Source of the DNA: Hymenopellis radicata
Taxonomy: Eukaryota > Basidiomycota > Agaricomycetes > Agaricales > Physalacriaceae
Length of the DNA stretch: 64,000 nt
Direction of reading: 5' to 3'
Assembly: GCA_015501595.1 (NCBI GenBank)
Contig: JADNRX010000080.1
Coordinates: 1-64,000, forward strand
A model generated the notes under the pieces. It worked only from the letters and a program-made list of their open reading frames with translations, did not search any database and was not told where the DNA came from. Shown in pieces: positions 55,857 through 64,000 of this stretch (positions are counted from its first letter, which is position 1; each line of letters opens with the position of its first letter). The translations under genes and the position numbers were made by a program.

Positions 55857-56760
55857 CTACTCGTCGCCGTCTGAATCCCCCCAATCAACCTCTACTTCAC
55901 TCGCACTTGACTGAGGCTCCCTGGGATCTTGGGACTCCGTATCGGAGTCATAAGCGCCCAATAATGCGAGAGCCTGAGGAGCTTTGCTGGCGTCTCGTTC
56001 TGCAGGATTATCCTCGTCGCTAGCATAGCCGCTCAACATGCCCTTCATTACACCCGGACCCAGCTTTCGCGGCCGCTCCTCCCATACATCGAAAGCCGGA
56101 TATTCAACGAATGATTTACCCTTCAGTATTTGCCCAAGCGTTCTCGATAAGTCGACTGGAGCGTCTCCGAAGGTGCACCATGAGGATGGGTGTGCGGCAA
56201 TTATCGATTCGAGTGATGCATCAAGCCGATGCCGGTGTGTGATAGCTGTGGTTTTCGACGTCCCAGAGTGCGACTTGACCTCTACCGTTAGGTAGGCTGT
56301 TTGCGATCTGGAAGAACCTTAGGTCGATGATAGCAGCTGTGAACAATCACGAACCTTGCATCCCAAGTGGACTGGTTAAGTTTCCTCCGAGACATCCCCA
56401 AGGTAGAAGTTCCATGTGAATGCCTTGAGTCTCTAGATACGATTTCAAGGCTTCACGTTTGCCTTTCCCCTTTTTAAAGCTCGCATGGTCTTTGGATTTG
56501 TCCTTCCATTCAGAAGAACGTCGGCCGACATCTTCAAGATAGGTATAATCGTCCATCATTTGTCCCCATCCATATTTATTCATGGGCACGTATGCCGCCT
56601 TATTGCGCTGACCAGAGCACCCGGTCTGGGATTTATGCCCTTTGGAGCAGCTGAGGGAGCAGGTTGGCGTAGAACAGCCTGGACAGGTATATTTCGTCGG
56701 TTTTAAGCGACATATTGGGCAGATAGCTTGGCGTGAGGTAGAAGGAGCTGACGAGTTCAT
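55857..56760 (-). CDS. bcd1: Box C/D snoRNP assembly factor BCD1 (zf-HIT protein)
   Basis: About 291 aa. Zinc-finger HIT domain at the N-terminus: CPICRLKPTKYTCPGC, then TCSLSCSKGHKSQTGC, giving the two interleaved zinc sites, followed by MNKYGWGQMMDDYTYLED, the segment typical of BCD1/ZNHIT6, and further on VEVKSHS and FVEYPAFDVWEE. Acts in the nucleus to keep box C/D snoRNAs stable. Two exons: 56355-56760 and 55857-56317; the intron is only 37 bp (GTTCGT...CTAAG), so its borders are tentative, though the join is in frame and reads sensibly (GMQGSSRSQTAYLTVE). The tail after residue ~230 is acidic. Confidence 0.82.
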
Positions 56761-57838
56761 CCTGACGCGTTGTAAGCGTGAATCGTTGACTAACTGTTAG
56801 GTAGACAACAGCGTCACGTCAGAAATTTTCGAGCAGACCTTGAAAGAAACTTACATGCCGATCACCGTAAAGGCAGAACAATGATCTGCGTTGCAGCAAC
56901 CACTGTTTGCGTTGTGGATTTGGTAGTACCTCCGCTCGGAGGATGTGCCAATCAGAAACTGTAGGCAGAATATTGTCAGAACGGTGCTGCAAATGAACAA
57001 CTCCGCTCGATATTGAATGTAATGAAGACCGGAGAGAGCAAAGGTGATGAACGCAAGCCGTCAACTTTTTCGATCATTGCCCACGTGGTTAACTTGTGGA
57101 AATCAATTGCTATTGGATGTACTGTTCCAGTCAGTCTATGACCGGAAGGCAGCATATTGCTTCCCAGTAGTGCTTTCACAAGACGGACTCTCCATCACGA
57201 AGAGGAATACCAGAGCTCCGTGTTTCTTGAGCGACTCCGTACCTCGAATTTCCCAGCGACGGACGAGCAGATCTCGCACATCCGAGACACCATCCACTGT
57301 CTCCAACGACATATCATCCATCGAATCCAAAGTCGCATCCCTTCATGAAGTCATCAGGTCGACGGGGGAAGAGCGAGAGATGAAAAACGTCCAGGGACCA
57401 GAAGAGACGGTACCACAGTTTCTTAGCATCGCACTCTCCCCTCGGAAATCTGGTCGGAAATATTCCTTCACACGCTTTCCGATGTCGGCATCCACGAACC
57501 CAACGCGTTTGATGCGTCTGAATCCATATGGCGGCTCAGTCACGTCTGCCAGAGATGGCGCAACATCGCTTTATCCCTCCGTTCCTTTTGGTCGAGTTTG
57601 AATATTCGTTTCCCGAAAGCGGCGCAACAGGAATCAGACGGGCAGCGCTTGGAGACGGCTCTGCGTCGTTCCCGCCAAGGATTATTCTGAGCGAACAAAA
57701 TAAACGCGTCTTTGTATACAGGTTCGTAAAATTTGGACGCATCTTATCTGTTATCTTATCTAAGTGTGCCTGGCCTTGACAGAAAGCTGTACCATACTAT
57801 TACTACCATCTCTCTTCAACACCACGACTGGAAGTTCC
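56761..57838. other. Intergenic region with overlapping ORFs
   Basis: Shared upstream region of BCD1 and the DUF6535 gene. ORFs on both strands (for instance plus 57044-57601 and minus 57536-57742) overlap each other; none shows family motifs. Contains one copy of a 44-bp repeat (57739-57782). Confidence 0.4.
57739..57782 (+). repeat. 44-bp direct repeat, copy 1 (upstream of DUF6535 gene)
   Basis: GCATCTTATCTGTTATCTTA followed by TCTAAGTGTGCCTGGCCTTG and ACAG; recurs at 61252-61295 with one substitution. A further match (AAATAAAC-CGTCTTT) lies 20-40 bp upstream in both places. Confidence 0.85.
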
Positions 57839-60785
57839 ATGCCGGATATGCACCCACAGCAATCAGGCCCTGACTCGCATCTCAACGAGGAGGCCAGTAC
57901 CACACAGACGGCTCTTCTTGAGGCCTCGGCAGAGCCAAATGTCGAGCAACCTCGAACCACGGCGACACCTAGAGCAGCTAGGCGCTCGCAGTCGGACAGG
58001 CATATTATGGGGCTTAAGCAAGCCACCACTCTCCGTGGCGTATCACAGCCCATATTCAGCGATGACTATGAGCAGAAATTTCCTGAGGATCCGTATTGCC
58101 AAGAAACCGCGCCGAATGCGCGCATATGGCGCACATATGTTGAAGAAGCGGCTGCTTTTGATGACGTTATGGTTGGACAATCTCGAGAAGGCCTTGACGT
58201 TATGCTCGTGTTTGTATGTTTCATTTTCGTTGCCAATTCGACCGTTGTTCATGAGCGTTCGCTAGGCGGGTCTTTTCTCGGCCGTCGTTACTTCATTCCT
58301 CGTTCAAGTTTCACAGAACTTGAAGGCAGACTTCTCAGAGATGTCTGTCCTCCTTCTCTATGATATCGCGTCTATTCAGCTCAGTATGGCTGGCGGCGCT
58401 TCCATTACCAATATCACCAATCTGTCGATAAATCCCGCGCAGAAATTCACGCCCGACGCCATTGATGTGTGGATCAATGGCCTTTGGGTCGTCAGTCTCA
58501 CTGCCGCCTTGGTCGTTGCGCTCGCCGCCGTCCTTGTGAAGCAATGGCTACATCACTATGTATCTCTTCCATCTGGGACCGCCGGCCTTCGCAGCCATGT
58601 TCGCCAATTTCGTTTCATGGGGCTTGAACGCTGGCGCGTGCGCGTTATCATCGGCATGCTTCCCATCGTTATGCATGTATCTCTGATGCTGTTCCTCAGC
58701 GGGCTTTGTCTCTTCTTCGTTCCGCTGCGCGTCTCGCTGGCGTGGACGATCGGTGTCATTACCATCATTGTATGCATTGTTTATCTTGCTAGCAACGCTA
58801 TCCCGATTTTCCTTCCACATTGTCCATACCGAACGCCGCTCAGCAATTTCCTTCAAGACATATCACATATCATCCTCTTTGTTCTCCGACTCTCATGGCA
58901 AAGAGTCGACCGCTGTCTTACGAAGTTGACAGCTTCACAAACCACTGTACCGGAAATTCCTACATTTCTTCCATGTCAGAAGTCCCTGGTCGAGACGGAA
59001 ACAGAGGTGGTGCGCGCTAGATATGATCTCATCTCTGTTGACGCTATGGACTGGTTATTCCATATGTCGTCAAACCCCAGTGTCCGCAGTATCGTACTGC
59101 AAGCCATAGGTGGTCTCCCACAGACGGCACTGGAACATGCCCAAGCTACCTGGGCAAACTCCCATGAACTCGAAGAGGCGATAACTCAGCTGCTTCGCAG
59201 CTGGGTCCCCCGAAGGCTTGAATTCTTGGCGCGTGGTCAGCAATGTGTAGGAAAAACTATAGAACGTGTCTTTCGCTCTTCCGCTGTCCTCTCAGCTGTT
59301 TGGAGAAATGGCAGTTCATGGATTTTTCATTTTGCTCAATCCTACTCCGCTTCTACGATTGATATCAACGATCCCCATATCCAAGCGATCCTGTGGTGTT
59401 TCCGCCACGATCGTTGGACTCCTGCCATGCATTCCAAGTTTCTTCACTTCCTCCTCACACACTATCACATACAAATTCATCCCCTTCTATGGAAGAAACT
59501 GCTTGAGCTTGCTGTGTCACAGGGAACTTTTCGTGTTAGTGACCAACATCTCAGTGCTGCCGAATGCGCTCGTCTCATGACCATCATGCTCCCGGACCTC
59601 GAACACACGTCCTTTTACCGTGTACCCTCACCGATGACCTTGAGAGCCTTCATATCTGCGCACTCGACGCCTGGGACATCATCCTTCACACCTGCACGCT
59701 GGGACTACTTGATGCAAATGCCGATTTTGGCTTGTAATGGTGGCATGGATATTTCACCTATCACACGAGAACATGTGCTCCTTACCATCGGTAGATTTGC
59801 CCTTACCGCCATCAATGACTGTCCATCATCGAACCTAGATCTATCGGATGCCCGGTGGCACATTGAACTTCTTAGTTGTGCTTTGTACCACTTCGGCACT
59901 GGCGAGCCTGAATGTCTTCTTCCTAACTCTTCATATGGTCTAATTGAAGAATCTCCTTTTATGAGTGCACTGTACGATTTCCTTCTTGCATTCATGCAAA
60001 GCTGTGTCTTCGTTCGTGAATTACCGCGCACTGGCATGCATAATCAGGTCCGCATGCTGAATGACTCTCTTCCGCGTGTTCTTCACATTTATCGCTATTT
60101 TTCTCAGTCAAATCAGCATTTTTCTTTCCCTTTGATACATAAACTTTTTGCGGTTTCTGTATCTCGCCTGCTCCCCAGTCATCTCTCACAAACACGAGTA
60201 CCTGTTGATCTCATGCATAGTGTCTATATCCTCTGTGATATCTTGGCACACTCTCTGTCTCGAAGGTGCGAGGAAGGCATGCAGATCTTTGTTGAGGGTG
60301 ACTGGATCCCATTAGCAGCTCCGATATGGATTGGGCACTCGGGTTATCCACATTCGCCCATCATGGAGGCTTATGTCTGTGGGTCTAGCATGCTGTTTAA
60401 ACCCACAGTGTGCCAACTCCTTTCGGACTATCTCTACCAACCTCGAAATGTCGTTCTTGCCTTCATTACCATAATGAGGGACTCACAACACCTGAGGCAA
60501 CTTGTCGAGCTAGATCCAACACATCCTTCCTGGATTGAATGTCTTTCTGTCATGCAGGCTGTCCTCCGCTGGTCTCGACGGCCACCTAACGACGTGACAC
60601 AGTTTCCGTTAGAGGCCTATCTAGACGGAATGGTACTCCGATACCCTGTAGACCCCGATTTCATCGAAGATTCCTTCAGTCAGCTTCTACTACGAAAATG
60701 GAATGAAGATGGGTATGTTCAAGATTTTGAACAGGCTTTAAGCATATTGGAGGGGATTGTCGGAAAGGAGGTCGTAACCATATGA
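57839..60785 (+). CDS. DUF6535 multi-pass membrane protein
   Basis: 964 aa. Begins at ATG 57839 (PDMHPQQSG), with a disordered Ser/Thr-rich lead, then the DUF6535 block: IWRTYVEEAAAFDDVMV, SREGLDVMLVF joined across an intron (58214-58265) to AGLFSAVVTSFLVQ, ADFSEMSVLLLYDIASIQ, VWINGLWVVSLTAALVVALA (TM), VKQWLHHYVSLPSG, RQFRFMGLERWRVRVIIG and LMLFLSGLCLFFVPLRVSLA (TM). About four membrane helices lie in residues 125-330; the remaining ~600 residues are helical and cytosolic-looking without recognised domain. Family is expanded in Agaricomycetes, function unknown. Met 57839 is preferred; the frame is open a little further upstream. Confidence 0.88.
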
Positions 60786-61528
60786 GGTCTACAGCTAGAT
60801 ATGATCACGAAGTCGAATCCGAAGTACTTCTTGGTGTATACGATAGACACTGGACCAAGTCATTGTGTGTAGTGGCACGGGGAAGGAGGTCCCGGGTCCG
60901 ACGTCTCAACTTAGAAATGACGCCCTAGCGGGCCAAGTCGAAGAGTCGGAAGACTCGAAGGGGCATCCAGCGCATGTAAGGATTATAGATGTACGACATG
61001 CCTCCTCCCTTCCTAAACGGTGGTGTGCACAGTGTAGACACATTTTTGGACGTAGGGTAGGGTAGGTGATAGGAAGAATCAAAATGGAGAGATGCAGATG
61101 AGGGTGGAGGTGGTGTTTTCCGGCTTCGCATGGGTTGAGCGAATTGCTGCTCATACAAGCTCTTGTTCCTGATGGTCATTTCCGTATTCAGAATCTCTCT
61201 CGCGAGACGAACAATACCACACAGCGTGAAGCTTAAATAAACACGTCTTTGGCATCTTATCTGTTATCTTATCTAAGTGTGCCTGACCTTGACAGGCCTC
61301 TTTCATTTGAGTAAGCGCTCGAGGTTCACAGTTCGCGTCTGGTTAAGTGAAGACTGAGAACACGCGATTCACGATGTGGAGGACATCTTTAGCATTCATT
61401 GAACAGAAGCAGACATGGATTTCAAGTTATACAGAGAGCAAGTAATTGAGAAGTCGTCGTAATAATTCGTGACAAAAGATAACATGATAGTTGCAGGAGA
61501 GAAAACACGATGGGGAACCGTCTAGTGC
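60786..61528. other. Intergenic region with repeat remnant
   Basis: Downstream of the DUF6535 gene. Holds the second copy of the 44-bp repeat; no gene supported. Confidence 0.45.
61252..61295 (+). repeat. 44-bp direct repeat, copy 2
   Basis: Same orientation as 57739-57782, one mismatch (CCTGACC against CCTGGCC). It is not followed here by a DUF6535 coding sequence. Confidence 0.85.
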
Positions 61529-63228
61529 TTAGGACGACGTTCCTTCTTCGGAGTAGGTTGGTGATACTCGTTCATCCTGTGATAGAGATTGATTAGACGT
61601 CTTGTGTTTCGAACTCGTGTCACTTACAGGTGATGTTGCCTTGAGGATCATCGAAATTAGGATCCCTGGGGTCCATCGCTTGCCCAGATAATTGTTGAGG
61701 CGCCATTGCATGCCTGGGAAGGACTTGTGTTAGTGAATTATTGATCTAACTCTGCGAGCACTTACATGTTCCGCATTGATTCACGGCTCATAAGGCCAGG
61801 ATTAAATCCTTCAGAGGAGGGCATAGTATTGCCCTTGCAGCGAATGCGTGCTTGCGTAGCTAAACAAAGTCAAGCAGTTAAAACCTGAGAGCACGATAGA
61901 CCCAAGTCGTGACATACGGTTGTCCCGGTGCCGGCATAAGGCTGGTCCTCGATGGATTGGCCGGATAGTAATTAGGCCCTGGGCTAGAAGGATGACGGTT
62001 ACAACTAAAGTCACATCCACAATAAACACTTACGGCGACATCGTCGCACCCGGATACATGGAACCTGGAGCCAAAGAGGGCATCTGTGGGACGGGTGGCA
62101 CTAGCGACGCAGCTGAAGCATGATGGGCTTGTCCACCATATTGGGGTCGTTGACTGTAAGGATAGACGCGAAGGTTATAACTAAAGTCACAGCAACAATA
62201 AACACTTACGGCGACGTCGTGGTACCTGGGTACATGGAACCTGGAGCCAAAGAGGGCATCTGTGGGACGGGCGGCACCAACGACGCAGCTGAAGGGTGAT
62301 GTCCTTGCCCGCCATATTGGGGTTGTTGACTGTAAGGATACGACGCGCTCGGTGGCACGAGGGATGTATTCGAGCCTTGAAACACACTGCGGAGGCTACG
62401 GGGGCGCGGTTGTTGGGCAGAAGGATACGCTCCGTCATCGTGACTATGATATTACCCGATGTCAATATGCTCGTTTTTAATGTAGAACCAAGGAGAGGAC
62501 ATACACTCTTGTGAAGTGGGCACTATCCTTGTTTACCGACTTGGTGCTGGGGTTCGGGTGTCGGCTATACAACGAGGGCGGTGGCTGAGGCGCCAGGGAG
62601 TCATACGAGCCTCGGTTCCCCGAGTTGAACTGGACGGACTGGACCGAAGAGGTGTTGCTGCTGCCACCGCTTCCGCTGCCATAACTGGTACGAGTAGCGG
62701 AGGAGTCCACAGACGGTCTTCCGAAGGACATGTCCGGACCGTCTCAAGATGGCGCAATTCAGCATCTTGAACGCGACCGGCCTCCAGTTCCGCTTGAGCT
62801 ACAGCCCTTCTCCTTTGATCGGATGCTCTCTACAACGAAGAAAGTGAATATATTATGACACTCTGAAAGAGAAACTGTACAGACGATGTATGAGTTCTGC
62901 AGAGCGCGGAGGTCACTTTGAGCAGTTGCTAGGGATGTGCGCGAAAAGCTGCTAGAAATGCGGTTCAAGAGGAGGGAAGTGGAGTTGAGGACATTCATTC
63001 TGTTTGTGCCGTCGACATCGATTTGTGTCCCGATAGAAGCTGCAATTCTGTGGACCCCATTTAGTCGAGAATAAGACGTGGAAGAGGAACGTACTGCTTT
63101 AAGTCATCCATGTGCCTCTGTTTTACTGTAGGTTGAAGAAATTTATCGTTCTTGATGTCGTTCGCCAATGCCGATAATGACGCCTTCAGAGTCCTTCTGA
63201 GCTCGCTGGACGAAGGTGGTTGCGCCAT
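61529..63228 (-). CDS. Low-complexity protein of unknown function with tandemly duplicated exon; two frame breaks
   Basis: Starts at ATG 63228 (AQPPSSSELRRTLKASLSAL). Exons 63095-63228 and 62885-63047 are clean and give a helical N-terminal domain (DVDGTNRMNVLNSTSLLLNRI; RRRAVAQAELEAGRVQDAEL). Then follows a Gly/Ser/Gln/Pro-rich region (SYGSGSGGSSNTSS; two near-identical PVPQMPSLAPGSMYPG repeats on separate exons) and the end DPRDPNFDDPQGNIT. The frame is lost near 62734-62740 and again at the GGG of 61819-61821; the paralogous fragment at 19.8 kb keeps the second one. The exact stop is uncertain (about 61529-61620). Coiled-coil content suggests interaction with partners; no family recognised. 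Confidence 0.55.
62001..62340. repeat. Tandem duplication of an exon plus intron (2 x ~164 bp)
   Basis: Units 62001-62165 and 62177-62340 match along their length, including the intron donor and its flank (ATAAACACTTACGGCGAC) and the exon coding PVPQMPSLAPGSMYPG. The exon is phase 2 at both ends, so duplication keeps the frame. Confidence 0.85.
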
Positions 63229-63514
63229 GGCTGGAGGATTCTGGCAGTAAGAGGGACCAGTAAGCTGTAGTGTATGGACGTCCCACAATGGCGACGAGGT
63301 GGGGTTTGGCCATCCTTTTAACGCGATATGAATCGAACCAAACCGAGCTTTTGCGGTAATTTAGTCTCCAGAAGGACCATCATAGTGGTCAAAGGACAAC
63401 CCTGAGATCGCGAACTGCCACTGCCTGCCTAGGAGTAAATACATCCATGGAGATATCACCAAGTCATGATGTTTGTATACATTTGTCATTTCAGAGGCCC
63501 TTCCTTCTTCCACC

Positions 63515-64000
63515 ATGGACCCTCGAAAATTGAGAGACCGAGATCACGATGAGGTGTTTTGGGTGTCCCATTACCGCTTCCTTGTGCAACGCGGATATGC
63601 ACTTCCATCGCGCTATCATCCTGACTGGGTACCAATGCGCTTGAAACACAGATGGCGCGCGAAGACTACTCACCTGTGGTTTGGCGCCTTTGAAGACGAA
63701 GCCGTACCGCATGTAGGTATTCTCCGTCGTCCTCAATATCAGCTGACATTGTTTTAGTTTCTATGGGTGCGCGAGGCAGTTCGAACATCTGATGGACAAA
63801 GAGTAGTCATTAAATGCACCACAATATCTGAGTGGTCAGCATTGGAATATCTCACCGCACCAGAACGTGTAAATCATCCAGAAAACCACACAGTGCCTGT
63901 TCTCGACTCGTTTCCGGTACCGGGGGATGCGGATGGGCGACTATTTGTCGTCATGTTCTTCCTTCGAGAGTTTGATAATCCGCCATTTCATTGTCGAAAA
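63515..64000 (+). CDS. Kinase-like (FunK1-type) gene, 5' part only
   Basis: Starts ATG GAC CCT CGA at 63515 (DPRKLRDRDHDEVFWVSHYR). Exon 1 63515-63712, GT-AG intron 63713-63757, exon 2 from 63758 to the window end and still open. Exon 2 encodes VREAVRTSDGQRVVIKCT, a VxIK motif with the ATP-binding Lys of protein kinases, then VNHPENHTVPVLDSF and GRLFVVMFFLREFDNPPF, the hinge area as found in kinase-like proteins expanded in basidiomycetes. Catalytic HRD and DFG regions lie beyond the window, so activity cannot be judged. Confidence 0.72.

Noticed and set aside
57044..57601. 185-codon plus-strand ORF upstream of the DUF6535 gene
   Set aside because: Overlaps competing minus-strand ORFs, has no motif, and no splice-consistent partner exon.
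1..64000. CRISPR arrays, prokaryotic operons, phage or bacterial insertion sequences
   Set aside because: Dense GT-AG introns and fungal families throughout; no regularly spaced repeats of CRISPR type were seen.

Overview
The window is nuclear DNA of a filamentous basidiomycete, almost certainly an Agaricomycete. Genes are dense and on both strands, most are cut by many 45-60 bp GT-AG introns, and several families are basidiomycete-typical: DUF6535 membrane protein, a DUF6729-like/exonuclease protein, a ricin-lectin/'macrofage activating glycoprotein'-type secreted protein, and a FunK1-like kinase. Exon coordinates below were derived by hand from splice signals, reading-frame continuity and remembered family consensus; no alignment was run.

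Layout. 0-15.5 kb: 3' end of an unknown gene, mitochondrial ribosomal protein Mrp51, FAD monooxygenase, secreted M28 aminopeptidase, spindle-checkpoint BUB3, a Ser/Thr-rich single-pass membrane protein divergent from the ubiquitin-conjugating enzyme RAD6, and a class 3 lipase. 16.9-24 kb: Stealth-type phosphotransferase with an EF-hand, two decayed fragments (one a heat-shock-factor DNA-binding domain), and a secreted trehalase. 24.5-32.5 kb: a housekeeping block of RBM25 splicing factor, profilin, an intron-containing tRNA-Leu(CAA), an ING/PHD chromatin protein and cofactor-independent phosphoglycerate mutase.

32.8-44.3 kb is accessory. Two direct copies, about 2.1 kb each, of a lectin-type secreted-protein gene flank a very large protein that joins AT-hook-like, zinc-ribbon-like and 3'-5' exonuclease regions. 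45.6-49.1 kb is a complete DNA transposon: near-identical inverted repeats of about 317 bp, an exact 8-bp target-site duplication, and internal spliced ORFs in which I recognise no transposase family. 49.3-64 kb: a G-protein alpha subunit, a disordered lineage-restricted protein, box C/D snoRNP factor BCD1, a DUF6535 membrane protein, a low-complexity protein with a tandem exon-intron duplication, and the 5' part of a kinase-like gene.

At least six otherwise well-conserved reading frames are broken by single-base shifts, most of them in short homopolymers. This suggests residual assembly indels rather than that many pseudogenes, and automated gene models here will be wrong at those points.
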